DNA from: Timaviella sp038204505
GTDB taxonomy: Bacteria; Cyanobacteriota; Cyanobacteriia; Elainellales; Elainellaceae
DNA length: 64,000 bases
NCBI GenBank assembly: GCA_038204505.1
Contig: JBBRCV010000003.1
Coordinates: 4,704 to 68,703, forward strand
Direction: 5' to 3'
A program made the position numbers and the translations under genes. The notes beneath the pieces are model-generated. The model did no database searches and was not told the origin of the DNA. It saw nothing but the letters and a program-made list of their open reading frames with translations. Within the stretch, counting starts at the first letter, position 1, and each line of letters begins with the position of its first letter. Positions 1 to 8,057 of this stretch are shown here, piece after piece.

Positions 1-867
1 ATGGCAGGAGAGGCGATTAATCCTCGACGAGACATTCCCAAAAGCGTCATTTTATCCTTATTCATTCAGGCTTGCATCTGCTACTTTTTTGAATATTTTG
101 CTGCCAATTTTTTCATTGGAGATCAATACACCGCAGTCGTTGATGGCAAAACGGTGACAGGATTTGCAGCCGCGTTTTCATCGGGTGCGCCGATTGGAGA
201 CATGGTAAAAATTTTGGGTGATACGCTACTGTTTGGCAATGGCTTTTTATTGCAAATCACGATCGCCAGTACGGTGGTGATGGCGTTAATTGGGACGGCG
301 CTTTCGTCGTTATCAACAGGAGTTAGAATTAGCTACGCCATGGGAAATGATCGTGAGTTGCCGTCAGTTTTTGGTTTCTTGCATGGTCGTTACAATACGC
401 CTCATATCGGCATTTACTTTTTAACGTTCTTGTCGGCAGCGCTTGGCTCTTATGCAGTCCAGAGTGTTGATAACGTAACAATTCTGACGCTGGTTTCTAA
501 CATTGGTACGTTTATGCTCTATGGCATTACTTGCGGTATTACCCTGATTGCAACGCTTGAGCATCTGTTAGACGGAGAGGGAAATTTCATCACAAATATT
601 GTGATTCCCTTGTTGGGCTTGATCCTGAATTTGGTGATGGTTTGTGGAATTTTTTACTATGGTTTGGTCGGATCTGGGAATGCACAGGCAAACTCAATGA
701 TGGCGATCGGGATTTCTATCGCGTTTTTTGTAGCAGGATTTGCTTACTTAATTGGAGATAGCTTACATAAAGGAAAGCCCCTGTTTCTACCCGCCAACAT
801 GGTTCATCCTTTGCGCGATCGCGCGGGTTCCTCTCCCTCTCAATCAAATCCCTCTCAATCAAAATAA
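1..867 (+). CDS. APC-superfamily amino acid permease, C-terminal part
   Basis: The reading frame is open from the first base. It begins AGEAINPRRDIPKS, a motif that sits in the middle of APC-superfamily permeases, so the ATG at base 1 is internal and the N-terminal half lies outside the window. At least five hydrophobic segments are visible (about residues 14-38, 85-108, 137-155, 160-182, 198-225 and 232-252), followed by a short hydrophilic tail with a repeated SNPSQS. The protein would sit in the cytoplasmic membrane and move an amino acid or amine; the substrate cannot be read from sequence. The P-II-like gene starts 86 bases downstream on the same strand, which suggests a transporter and regulator pair. 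Confidence 0.85.
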   Translation: MAGEAINPRRDIPKSVILSLFIQACICYFFEYFAANFFIGDQYTAVVDGKTVTGFAAAFSSGAPIGDMVKILGDTLLFGNGFLLQITIASTVVMALIGTALSSLSTGVRISYAMGNDRELPSVFGFLHGRYNTPHIGIYFLTFLSAALGSYAVQSVDNVTILTLVSNIGTFMLYGITCGITLIATLEHLLDGEGNFITNIVIPLLGLILNLVMVCGIFYYGLVGSGNAQANSMMAIGISIAFFVAGFAYLIGDSLHKGKPLFLPANMVHPLRDRAGSSPSQSNPSQSK

Positions 868-953
868 TGGTGCTCTTGCTACAGAAGCTTTCGGCAACAC
901 GGCTAATGATGCATTAGTTTCAATCAGTTTCAAAATGAGGAAATATCGATTTT

Positions 954-1352
954 ATGAACTTAATTCTTGCTATTATTCAACCCAATAAATTAGATGCTGT
1001 TAAGGAAGCTTTGGTCAAGATCGGCATTCAGGGAATGACCGTTACAGGGGCAAAGGGATTTGGGCGGCAAAAGGGGCAACCGCTTGCTTTTTTGGGTTTG
1101 CTGAATATGGAGGGCAAGCCGTTTACCGTTGATTTTGTGCCAAAAGTTAGGATTGAAGTGGTAGTTAATGACGATGTGACCGATCACGTAGTTGATACGA
1201 TTGTGGCAACCGCAAAAACGGGAACCGTGGGGGATGGCAAATTGTTTGTGATTCCGGTTAGCCGAGCAGTTCGCATTCGCACAGAAGAACAAAACGAGGC
1301 GGCTCTAACCATTGAACAACCCGCCACATTGAGTAATCCTCAGAAGAAATAA
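954..1352 (+). CDS. P-II family signalling protein with an atypical T-loop
   Basis: This 132-residue protein has the P-II framework: an N-terminal beta strand (LILAIIQP), GMTVTGAKGFGRQKG at residues 27-41, VDFVPKVRIEVVV at 59-71, the B-loop TGTVGDGKLFV near 89-99 and RIRTEE near 106-111. In GlnB, the T-loop between GFGRQKG and VDFLPK carries the uridylylated tyrosine and the cyanobacterial phosphoserine. Here that segment is about six residues longer (QPLAFLGLLNMEGKPFT), hydrophobic, and lacks those residues. The C-terminus has an added 20-residue polar tail. It is therefore probably not the housekeeping GlnB but a P-II paralogue that controls its neighbour, an APC permease rather than an ammonium transporter. 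The membership in the P-II family is firm; the permease as target is inference from position. Confidence 0.88.
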   Translation: MNLILAIIQPNKLDAVKEALVKIGIQGMTVTGAKGFGRQKGQPLAFLGLLNMEGKPFTVDFVPKVRIEVVVNDDVTDHVVDTIVATAKTGTVGDGKLFVIPVSRAVRIRTEEQNEAALTIEQPATLSNPQKK

Positions 1353-1359
1353 GAAATAA

Positions 1360-1683
1360 ATGATTCGATCGCTTCTACTTTTTGTATTAGCCGGATTGTG
1401 TGAAATTGGCGGCGGCTATTTGTTTTGGCTATGGCTACGAGAAGGAAAAAGTGCTTGGCTCGCCGTCATTGGCACGATCATTTTGGCCATTTATGCCATT
1501 TTGCCAACGCTGCAAACCGTTAGTTTTGGGCGGGCTTATGCAGCTTATGGGGGTGTTTTTGTCGTTTTGTCGATTTTTTGGGGTTGGCTGGTCGATGGCA
1601 TTGCCCCAGACAAATACGACTTACTGGGAGGATGGATTGCGCTGTTGGGCGTTTTGGTAATTATGTACGCGCCCCGGACTTAA
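1360..1683 (+). CDS. YnfA/UPF0060 family small membrane protein
   Basis: At 107 residues this has the normal length for the family, with four predicted transmembrane helices (about 1-20, 28-48, 57-78 and 87-104). It carries the family signature around LAGLCEIGGGYLFWLWL near the N-terminus and GRAYAAYGGVFV near residues 58-69. YnfA proteins resemble small multidrug-resistance transporters, and an efflux role is proposed but weakly established. The start lies 7 bases after the P-II stop, so the gene is probably co-transcribed with it. Confidence 0.9.
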   Translation: MIRSLLLFVLAGLCEIGGGYLFWLWLREGKSAWLAVIGTIILAIYAILPTLQTVSFGRAYAAYGGVFVVLSIFWGWLVDGIAPDKYDLLGGWIALLGVLVIMYAPRT

Positions 1684-1874
1684 ACGATAGAGCTTTTATT
1701 TTTGTGGCGACCGCCGATCCTACTCCTTTTGGCGATCGCTTTTTCTATGGACGTTTTCTGTCCGTTTTCTGTCAGCGCTTCCTGACAAGGGTTAAATCAT
1801 CGGGATTTATTTTGCTAAATTTAGATAATGTTGTATTGAAAAATACAGAAATTTAGTTTAGTTGGAAGTGGGCG

Positions 1875-2408
1875 ATGTTTAGTTCAGTCACACAACACAG
1901 GCAAGTGGTCAAAACGTTTTCTAGCCGCGAGGCAGCGGGGCAGGCTATGGAGCGCTTGGTTCTCTCAGGATTCCCGATCGCCCAAGTATTCTTGTTTGGA
2001 GACGGCACTTTTAGAGATGGCATTGAAGTACAGTCTTCAAATCGCTCAACGCTTCAGTCTAGCTCTTATGGAACAATTACGGGAACGGCTCTAGGACTTA
2101 AGAAAGGTCTAGTATTGGGCAATTTTGCAGGTGGTATGACTGGGCTTGTCCTGGGGGCTGGACTAATTGCCCTGCCTGGTGTAGGACAACTGGTGCTTTC
2201 AAGCGCGATCGCCTTTATGTTGCTCAGTGGCGGTATTTGTACGGCAGCAGGCGGGTTAGTAGGAGCCATGATTGGATTAGGGCTGACCTCGGAACAAGCT
2301 AAAATTTACAGCCAGCAGATTGCTAGGGGCTGCGTTTTATTGATGATAGAAGGCACTGTCCAAGACATCGATCGCGCCCGATATCTGCTCCAAGAATCTA
2401 CTGTTTGA
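1875..2408 (+). CDS. General-stress-protein-17M-like protein with glycine-rich hydrophobic core
   Basis: This 177-residue protein starts with a soluble segment (VKTFSSREAAGQAMERLVLSGFP) like the N-terminus of the general stress protein 17M family. About 75 glycine- and alanine-rich hydrophobic residues follow (about 70-145), which look like a paired glycine-zipper hairpin in the membrane. The C-terminal segment (ARGCVLLMIEGT) resembles a second stress-domain strand. The ATG follows GAAGTGGGCG. The function is unknown; homologues occur widely in cyanobacteria as hypothetical or stress proteins. It stands alone, 191 bases after ynfA. Confidence 0.7.
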   Translation: MFSSVTQHRQVVKTFSSREAAGQAMERLVLSGFPIAQVFLFGDGTFRDGIEVQSSNRSTLQSSSYGTITGTALGLKKGLVLGNFAGGMTGLVLGAGLIALPGVGQLVLSSAIAFMLLSGGICTAAGGLVGAMIGLGLTSEQAKIYSQQIARGCVLLMIEGTVQDIDRARYLLQESTV

Positions 2409-2522
2409 AGCTGCGAGTTTTTTTGTATTCCTCTGGCTTTTACTCCTCTGGTTTATGTCGCTCTAATTAAAGATCAGGCTATGCTTAAACCACGCAAGTC
2501 TTAATTTTTCTGAGCGTTTCCA

Positions 2523-2933
2523 ATGGCTGCCGAAAATTTCCAAGATCCTAACTTTCGCCTCCCTGGAGTTTGGCAACGGCTAGAGCAAGGGCGTAAAGAA
2601 AAAGCCTCCTTGGGTGGCTACGCGGGCTACGGTTCGCCTGCGTTTGGACAGCGATCGCTGGATGGCGAACTGACCGAGAACCCCGATGAACAACAGATCA
2701 TTGAACTCATTCGTCGTCACCATAAATCAGGAAAATCGCTCCAGCAAGTTGCAGACTGGCTGAACCAGAATGGCTATCCAACAAAGCGCGGACAGCAATG
2801 GCAGCGAATTTCGGTTAAACGTGTATTAGACCGACTATATGGACGTACCAATCGGATCTCAGGGATGACTTCATCGACTCAACCAGAGACACAGGCAGAG
2901 ACACAGGTAGAAGACTATGACGGTAGCTCGTGA
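2523..2933 (+). CDS. Small protein with a recombinase-type helical (Recombinase-domain-like) segment
   Basis: This 136-residue protein has a recognisable central block (about residues 55-105): EQQIIELIRRHHKSGKSLQQVADWLNQ, then GYPTKRGQQWQ and VKRVLDRL. That matches the middle recombinase domain of large serine recombinases, where it follows the catalytic resolvase domain. No resolvase catalytic domain (YxRVSxxxQ) is present, so it cannot act as a recombinase by itself and may be a DNA-binding derivative. The N-terminal 50 residues are low-complexity and the tail is a TQPETQAETQ repeat. Its last 17 bases overlap the CBS gene, which implies co-transcription. Confidence 0.7.
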   Translation: MAAENFQDPNFRLPGVWQRLEQGRKEKASLGGYAGYGSPAFGQRSLDGELTENPDEQQIIELIRRHHKSGKSLQQVADWLNQNGYPTKRGQQWQRISVKRVLDRLYGRTNRISGMTSSTQPETQAETQVEDYDGSS

Positions 2934-4134
2934 AGCAACTTTTGACACTTCGCTCGGTACGCCGCCGCTGGCAGAGGCGATCGATCGTCAGCCTTTAATT
3001 GTGGCGGCGAATACCTGCCTGGTCGATGTTGTGAAACTCATGCACAAAACTGCTCAAGGTAGTCAAGGCTTACTGACTACCGATGCGCTACACGGGGCGC
3101 GATCGAGTTGTGTGTTGGTCATGCAAGATGGTGAACTGCGGGGCATTTTTACCGAACGCGATTTGGTACAACTCACGGCATTGGGTGTTTCGCTCCACGC
3201 CACCCAGATTTGTGAGGTCATGCACCATCCTGTTTTAACGATGTCGGAGCGATCGCTGCATGATATTTTTGCGGCACTGTTTTTGTTTCGTCGTCACCGA
3301 ATTCGTCATTTGGCGATCGTCGATGAGCAGCAACATCTGGTGGGAGTGGTGTCGCTGGATAGCATTCGCCACGTTCTCCGCCCCGCTAATCTGCTAAAAA
3401 TCCGGCGAGTTGCCGAAGTTATGACGAACCAGGTGATCACGACTTTCCCTGATACTCCTGTGGTCACTCTCATTGAATTAATGGCGGCTCATCAAATTAG
3501 CTGTGTGGTCGTGGTCGAACCGTTGCCCGAATCGGACTGGCTCGAATCAGGCTTGCCCCAATTAGACTGGCCCCAATTAGACTGGCTCGAATCAAAAACA
3601 GCCCATCGACCTGTAGGTATTGTCACAGAGCGTGATATTGTCCGCTTTCAGGCGCTGGGGCTAGATATTCATCAGACTCAAACCCAAACGGTAATGAGTA
3701 CTCCTCTGTTTGTTTTAAGTCCTGAAGATTCGCTGTGGACGGCTCATCAAGAAATGGAGCAGCGCCAGGTTCGGAGATTAGTCGTGTCTTGGGACTGGGG
3801 GAAAAAATTAGGAATTGTGACTCAGACCAGTATTCTGAGAGTGTTTGACCCCATTGAGGTGCATAACGTCATTGAGACATTACAGCGCACTATCCAGCAG
3901 TTAGGTTTAGATCTTGACCAGGTGTTAGCCAACGCCATCGATCACGATACAGATCTGCCTGCTGCTCTCTGTTCTCTTGACGAGCGTGAAGTCCCTAACT
4001 TTAAACAATTGCTAAACAGCTTACAGGGTCAGATTAAACATTTAGTAGAGCATCCTGAAGTGTCTGCCGAGACGCGTCAAACAGTATTGCAAGCGGTTCT
4101 CTCGGATTTACAGCAGGCGCAACATTGGCTCTGA
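2917..4134 (+). CDS. CBS-domain protein with four CBS motifs
   Basis: The 405-residue product has four CBS repeats arranged as two Bateman modules. Signatures include GELRGIFTERDLVQL (~residues 72-86), HLVGVVSLDSIR (~141-152), VAEVMTNQVITTFPDTPVV (~166-184), PVGIVTERDIVRF (~230-242), and VMSTPLFVLSPEDSLW (~259-274). CBS modules bind adenine nucleotides and act as energy or redox sensors. No catalytic domain is attached, so a regulatory role is likely, but the partner is unknown. Residues ~203-223 contain a short tandem duplication (LPQLDWPQLDWLES). The C-terminal ~90 residues are helical without a recognised domain. The start codon lies inside the 3' end of the preceding gene. Confidence 0.85.
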   Translation: MTVAREATFDTSLGTPPLAEAIDRQPLIVAANTCLVDVVKLMHKTAQGSQGLLTTDALHGARSSCVLVMQDGELRGIFTERDLVQLTALGVSLHATQICEVMHHPVLTMSERSLHDIFAALFLFRRHRIRHLAIVDEQQHLVGVVSLDSIRHVLRPANLLKIRRVAEVMTNQVITTFPDTPVVTLIELMAAHQISCVVVVEPLPESDWLESGLPQLDWPQLDWLESKTAHRPVGIVTERDIVRFQALGLDIHQTQTQTVMSTPLFVLSPEDSLWTAHQEMEQRQVRRLVVSWDWGKKLGIVTQTSILRVFDPIEVHNVIETLQRTIQQLGLDLDQVLANAIDHDTDLPAALCSLDEREVPNFKQLLNSLQGQIKHLVEHPEVSAETRQTVLQAVLSDLQQAQHWL

Positions 4135-4208
4135 AACAACATTCGCTCTGAAAAATAAAACAACCTCTAAACTGGTAGAAGAGTCTTAAGCAACTGGGGG
4201 ATCAGCGA

Positions 4209-5594
4209 GTGGTAACGTCTATTTCTTTACAAGATCGGCTGCTTGATGCGATCGCTCCTTACCGCGATCGCGTTGACTATTTAGAAATTCGGCTAGAGCA
4301 AAGTGAATCCACAGTCATTGCTTACCGAGGCGCACAGCTTGATGCGGTCGATCGCAGTCTATCTTTGGTGGGCGGCGTGCGGGCTTGTCACAAAGGGGGC
4401 TGGAGCTTTGTGACGTTTAACGGCTTGGCAGATTTGAAAGGGCGAATTGAAGAAGCGATCGCCCAAGCTCAACTGATTGGCAAAGAAGCAACGCAGTTGG
4501 CAGAAGTGGCTGCTGTTCAAGATTATGTGTCGGTGAATCTGGGCAAAGATCCTAGAGGCGTTTCGTTAGATGCTAAGCGCAAGCTAATGGAAGAGTACAA
4601 CCAACTGCTGCTGGAGTTTGATCCGCGCATTCAAACCACAATGGCAAGCTACCGCGATCGCTTTGGCACCACCTATTTTGTCAACTCATTAGGAGCCTGC
4701 ATCGCCCAAGAGCGATTGGATATTAACGGCGGCTTTAGCGTGGTAGCAAGGGGCAAGGGTAACGTCGTCCGTCAAGGCTTTGAATCAGTACATTCTCGCT
4801 CAGATTATGACGTTCTGGAAGGCATTGAAGAGCGAGTCAAAAGTGCAGCGCAACGGGCAGTGGGGCAACTCGAAGCCAGTCCAGTGAAAGGCGGACAGCA
4901 CACAGTTGTCCTTGATCCATATCTAGCGGGTGTGTTTATTCACGAGGCATTCGGGCATCTTTCCGAAGCCGATTTTGTGTATGAGAACCCTCGAATGCAA
5001 GAGCTTTTGGTGTTGGGTAAGCAAATTGCTATTCCCCAACTTAATGTGGTGGATGATGGCACATTGCCCGGTCTGCCTGGTTCTTTGACCTATGACGATG
5101 AAGGCGTTCCAGCACAGCGCAAGTATTTAATCAAGGATGGCATTTTGAACCAACGCCTCCACAACCGCGAAACGGCAGGTAAGTTGGGCGAGGCTCCGAC
5201 GGGGAATGCAAGGGCATTGAGTGCGATGTATCCACCGATTGTGCGAATGACGAATACGGGCATTGAGAACGGCGATCGCACGTTTGAAGAGATGATTGGC
5301 GACATTGAAGAAGGCGTTTATGCGGTACGAATGCTGGGCGGACAAACCAATGGTGAAATGTTCACATTTGCTGCTGCCGAAGGCTACATGATCCGCAATG
5401 GACAAATTGCTGAACCCGTTAGCGATGTCACCCTAAGCGGCAATGTTTTTCAAACGTTGAAAGATGTTGAGGCGATCGGCAATGATTCTGTTTACAAAAA
5501 TGGCGGTTGTGGCAAGGGCGGACAGTCTCCGCTACCTGTTAGCGTTGGCGGTCCTCATGTCCGCATTAAAAATGTTGTGGTTGGGGGGCGTTAG
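4209..5594 (+). CDS. tldD: TldD-type metalloprotease (TldD/PmbA family)
   Basis: The 461-residue length matches TldD. It carries the zinc-binding signature HEAFGH at about residues 244-249 within VFIHEAFGHLSEADFV, plus the glycine-rich C-terminal region (GGQTNGEMFTFAAAEG, GKGGQSPLPVSVGGPHVRI). TldD works with PmbA/TldE as a heterodimeric peptidase that processes small peptides and modified natural products; no tldE is adjacent here. The start is GTG at 4209, preceded by the strong Shine-Dalgarno-like CTGGGGGATC. The assignment is secure. The physiological substrate in cyanobacteria is not known from sequence. Confidence 0.93.
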   Translation: MVTSISLQDRLLDAIAPYRDRVDYLEIRLEQSESTVIAYRGAQLDAVDRSLSLVGGVRACHKGGWSFVTFNGLADLKGRIEEAIAQAQLIGKEATQLAEVAAVQDYVSVNLGKDPRGVSLDAKRKLMEEYNQLLLEFDPRIQTTMASYRDRFGTTYFVNSLGACIAQERLDINGGFSVVARGKGNVVRQGFESVHSRSDYDVLEGIEERVKSAAQRAVGQLEASPVKGGQHTVVLDPYLAGVFIHEAFGHLSEADFVYENPRMQELLVLGKQIAIPQLNVVDDGTLPGLPGSLTYDDEGVPAQRKYLIKDGILNQRLHNRETAGKLGEAPTGNARALSAMYPPIVRMTNTGIENGDRTFEEMIGDIEEGVYAVRMLGGQTNGEMFTFAAAEGYMIRNGQIAEPVSDVTLSGNVFQTLKDVEAIGNDSVYKNGGCGKGGQSPLPVSVGGPHVRIKNVVVGGR

Positions 5595-5635
5595 GGCTTT
5601 AAAAAGGGAGAAAAAAGAATCTATTCAGGAGGTAG

Positions 5636-6307
5636 ATGCCGATGGTAAATACGTTGCCAGCCCCACAAAATCTGATGACTGATGACTGGGTGCAAAGCAC
5701 CTGGGATAAGTTTTTGGAACTGTGCGATCGCCCTGATTTAGAAAAGGCAAAGTTTTACTACGATGACGGCTGGATGAGGATTGAAAGGGTGCCTACTAGC
5801 GCTGGGCATGGTCATTCCCATATGCTGTTGTCGCAAGTCATCAGCTTATTTGGAATGTTCAAAATGGTTCGCATTAAGGGATTTACAGGTGGGAGTTTCC
5901 GTCGTGCCGGATTGAGAGAATGCCAACCTGATCTTGCCTTTTATATTGCAGACGAAATCCCTGATCCGTTTCCTCCCAAAACTACAGAACCGATCGATGT
6001 AGAGAAGTTTGGTGCGCCGACGTTGGCGATCGAGATTTCTGCCTCGACGTTGAATGATGATTTAGGGAAGAAGCGTTTGCTGTATGAACGGTTTGGGGTA
6101 CGCGAATATTGGGTGGTGGATGTGCAGAGTGCGATCGTGATTGCGTTTGCGATGGCGGATGGGGGAAGTCGGCAAATTCAGGTTTCGCAAGTCCTCCCTG
6201 GTTTAAGCATGGGAACCATTGAGGAGGCGTTGCGGCGCAGCCAAACTGAAGATGATACTGAGGTCAATCATTGGCTGATGCAGCAGTTTCAGACTGTTGC
6301 AAGCTAG
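5636..6307 (+). CDS. Uma2-family (DUF820) putative endonuclease
   Basis: The 223-residue protein has the restriction-endonuclease-like fold of the Uma2/DUF820 family, which is greatly expanded in cyanobacteria. The key parts visible are CQPDLAFYI (~101-109, the acidic D of the PD-(D/E)xK core), PTLAIEISASTL (~130-141, the ExS/ExK strand) and KRLLYERFGVREYWVVDV (~147-164). The function is unproven; family members are annotated as nucleases from fold alone. The start follows TTCAGGAGGTAG, a near-perfect Shine-Dalgarno. A DUF433 gene follows 40 bases downstream. Confidence 0.85.
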   Translation: MPMVNTLPAPQNLMTDDWVQSTWDKFLELCDRPDLEKAKFYYDDGWMRIERVPTSAGHGHSHMLLSQVISLFGMFKMVRIKGFTGGSFRRAGLRECQPDLAFYIADEIPDPFPPKTTEPIDVEKFGAPTLAIEISASTLNDDLGKKRLLYERFGVREYWVVDVQSAIVIAFAMADGGSRQIQVSQVLPGLSMGTIEEALRRSQTEDDTEVNHWLMQQFQTVAS

Positions 6308-6347
6308 GGCGATCGGAATGATTTGGTTTAACGGAGTAACCGATACT

Positions 6348-6629
6348 ATGGTTCAATCTACAGAGCATCTTTATGTGGTTAGAGATGAGCAGATTCTAAG
6401 CGGTGAGCCGATTATCAAAGGAACGCGCACATCGGTTAGGGCGATCGTTGAGACTTGGCGCATGGGAGTTGCCCCTGATGAGATTCCAAAGGGATTGCCG
6501 CATCTAACGCTGGCACAGGTATTTGATGCGTTGAGTTATTACAGCGACCATCAAGGCAAGATTAACAACTATATCGAACGAAACCGAATTCCTGATGACC
6601 TCATTGATCCATTGGTTCGGAATTTATGA
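6348..6629 (+). CDS. DUF433 protein, antitoxin half of a DUF433/DUF5615 pair
   Basis: From the ATG at 6348 the product is about 93 residues. It shows the DUF433 pattern GEPIIKGTRTSVRAIVE, then GVAPDEIPKGLPHLTLAQVFDALSYY split over residues ~44-69, and a C-terminal RNRIPDDLIDPL. DUF433 is a helix-turn-helix-like domain usually paired with a DUF5615 PIN-like protein, in the manner of a VapBC toxin-antitoxin system. The frame is open upstream to 6297, but a start there would overlap the previous gene. The stop codon shares bases with the ATG of a broken DUF5615 gene (ATGA overlap), which confirms the pair. Confidence 0.82.
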   Translation: MVQSTEHLYVVRDEQILSGEPIIKGTRTSVRAIVETWRMGVAPDEIPKGLPHLTLAQVFDALSYYSDHQGKINNYIERNRIPDDLIDPLVRNL

Positions 6630-6793
6630 GTAGTGTGTTCATTCATCTGTATTTAGATGAAGATGTCAGTTGGATAGCTTGCTTTTGGATTGCCAGTGAG
6701 AATTCCTTGCTCTTTGGAGTAGAAGCGGAGGCATGGCTTCCCATAGGCTCTCAGCCGCAGGATGGGAATGAGGGAAATTACCTGACGTAGTCA
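6626..6793 (+). pseudogene. Truncated DUF5615 PIN-like toxin
   Basis: The ATG overlaps the DUF433 stop (ATGA) and the first residues are MSSVFIHLYLDEDVS. LYLDEDV is the hallmark N-terminus of DUF5615 PIN-like proteins, including the first catalytic aspartates. After about 15 residues (near base 6670) the match stops and the frame continues with unrelated sequence to a TAG at about 6788-6790. Intact members are about 110-120 residues and need further acidic residues, so this copy should be inactive. The antitoxin-like partner next to it is intact. Confidence 0.65.
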
Positions 6794-6924
6794 ACCTTTC
6801 TGGAGCCGAGTCGTGTCTCGCAGTTGCTCTAAAAGCTTTTCGGGCGTGGTTCCATCAGCAGTTGAGCCAAAGCAATAACTATGTGCTTGATAATGCCCAC
6901 GCATAACCGTACAAAACTAAAAAT

Positions 6925-7060
6925 ATTCGGAAAGATTCTTGTGATCTATCTAAATCAGCGTAATATTCAGAAAAATTCTTGTGATCCATCGAATTTATGT
7001 GGATAGGCAGAAAAGTTCTTGCGATCGACCTAAATTAGGGTGATGTGCAGAAAAATTCTC
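6925..7060. repeat. Direct repeat, 40-bp period, about 3.4 copies
   Basis: Units start at about 6925, 6965, 7005 and 7045, exactly 40 bases apart. The best-conserved part of each unit is close to CAGAAAAATTCTTGTGATC, followed by a variable AT-rich section (ATCTAAAT, ATCGAATT, ACCTAAATT). The last copy is cut after AAAAATTCTC. Copies differ at several positions, so the array is old or only loosely constrained. It ends 12 bases before a GTTAGCC box and 41 bases before the DUF5677 gene. Binding site, iteron and decayed mobile-element end are all possible. Confidence 0.75.
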
Positions 7061-7071
7061 TCTAAAAAGAA

Positions 7072-7078
7072 GTTAGCC
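7072..7078 (+). other. Candidate attC R'-type box (GTTAGCC) before cassette 1
   Basis: GTTAGCC matches the integron core-site consensus GTTRRRY at six of seven positions. It lies 23 bases before the ATG of the DUF5677 gene, where the boundary of a gene cassette is expected. No paired left half is recognisable upstream, where the 40-bp repeats lie. The call rests only on the much better attC-like structure at the other end of this gene. Confidence 0.35.
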
Positions 7079-7101
7079 ATCACAAACGTAGAATCTCACC
7101 T

Positions 7102-7977
7102 ATGAACGAAATTCAAGAAATCATGAGCCGCTATGATGAAACATATGTTTCTGAAAGCTTGAAATCGCTTGAAGACATCAACAGATTCACAGGAACGTTT
7201 GTTAAGGATGTGGCTGAGATCTACGATTGTATTACTCGCATACGAAATATTGACCGTAATCCGACAGGATTTTCTCTAAATGACGCGCCGATATTGGGTC
7301 TTTTAACTAGGATATGGAAGCTCCTAAAAGAGATTGTAATTTACTATGAAAAAAATAATGCGGAAATAATCAGCATATTAGAAAGACCGCTGATAGAGGC
7401 ATCAATTACTGCTCAATATCTATTAATTAATGACACATCGGTAATGGCAGACTACCGCAAATGTTCATATAAGGATCGGTTAAGAATTTTGCGCGAGTTA
7501 GAGGAAGGCTCTCATTTCTTCGATACTAAGGCTGGTAAACGCTTGCTCAAATCCGTTCAGGAGAAAATGGAGCTAGAAAGATTTACCGAGGAAGATTTCA
7601 AAGTGCAGAAGAAAAATAGGTGGAAGCTTCAAGGGAAAACATTTTTTGATATCTTCAAGGAGATTACAGAAGAAAATTTATATAAATATACTTATGGAAT
7701 GATGTCTGAGTCTATACATGGATCATGGAATGAATCTATGGATTGGTGCCTTCAAAAAAATGAAGGCTCTACATTCTCAGCTTATCCTTTTTACCATGAG
7801 GCGGACGTAAGATATATTTGTCCAACTATAAAGTTCTGCAACGATCCGTATAGGCTATGGTTAAAAAGAATCGAATGCGAAGATGACTATCTAACTGATG
7901 TTCTGGACTGGATTGAAAGAGTTAATACTAAGATTTTTATGATTTTTGATCAGAAATATGACGGAGCAAATGGCTAA
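7102..7977 (+). CDS. DUF5677-family protein of unknown function
   Basis: This 291-residue, mostly helical protein is recognised as DUF5677-like by RPLIEASITAQYLL (~98-111), followed by a charged helical middle and SESIHGSW near residues 210-217 (family proteins carry an S-x-H-G-S-W-like motif). The function is unknown; members often lie in defence and mobile regions. The gene is noticeably more AT-rich than its neighbours and almost free of GCGATCGC, which suggests it was acquired. Its stop codon TAA lies inside the left arm of an attC-like site, and a GTTAGCC box precedes it, so it looks like one integron-type gene cassette. Confidence 0.65.
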   Translation: MNEIQEIMSRYDETYVSESLKSLEDINRFTGTFVKDVAEIYDCITRIRNIDRNPTGFSLNDAPILGLLTRIWKLLKEIVIYYEKNNAEIISILERPLIEASITAQYLLINDTSVMADYRKCSYKDRLRILRELEEGSHFFDTKAGKRLLKSVQEKMELERFTEEDFKVQKKNRWKLQGKTFFDIFKEITEENLYKYTYGMMSESIHGSWNESMDWCLQKNEGSTFSAYPFYHEADVRYICPTIKFCNDPYRLWLKRIECEDDYLTDVLDWIERVNTKIFMIFDQKYDGANG

Positions 7978-8057
7978 CATCCCAATGCACCGGAACAAAG
8001 TTAAGTGGTTGGTGGGTTGCAAAGGGTATCTGTGTCCGGCGATTGGAACCGTTAGGT
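7972..8057 (+). other. attC-like recombination site (86 bp)
   Basis: The outer boxes are GGCTAAC (7972-7978, one mismatch to RYYYAAC) and GTTAGGT (8051-8057, a perfect GTTRRRY). Inside these, CCAAT (7982-7986) pairs with ATTGG (8042-8046), and CCGGA (7990-7994) pairs with TCCGG (8035-8039). The left inner arm has one extra base relative to the right arm (TGCA against CG), like the extrahelical bases of attC. ATC and AACC stay unpaired between the inner and outer stems, like the unpaired central spacer. The length is inside the usual attC range. It sits at the 3' end of the DUF5677 gene and overlaps its stop codon, as is common for cassettes. Confidence 0.6.

Noticed and set aside
1..1352. SbtA/SbtB bicarbonate transporter and regulator pair
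   Set aside because: The transporter has APC motifs (AGEAINPRRDIP) and not SbtA features, and the regulator has the GFGRQKG and RIRT motifs of true P-II rather than SbtB.
6791..6904. Minus-strand 37-residue frame (MRGHYQAHSYCFGSTADG...)
   Set aside because: It looks protein-like and may be a remnant, but no family was recognised and it has no supporting ribosome site, so it is not annotated as a gene.
6925..7060. 40-bp repeats as a CRISPR array
   Set aside because: Units are contiguous, with the variable part also similar between copies; there are no unique spacers and no cas genes.
7072..7078. A full attC site upstream of the DUF5677 gene
   Set aside because: Only one box (six of seven matches) is present; no left arm could be found in the 40-bp repeats, so only a weak half-box is listed.
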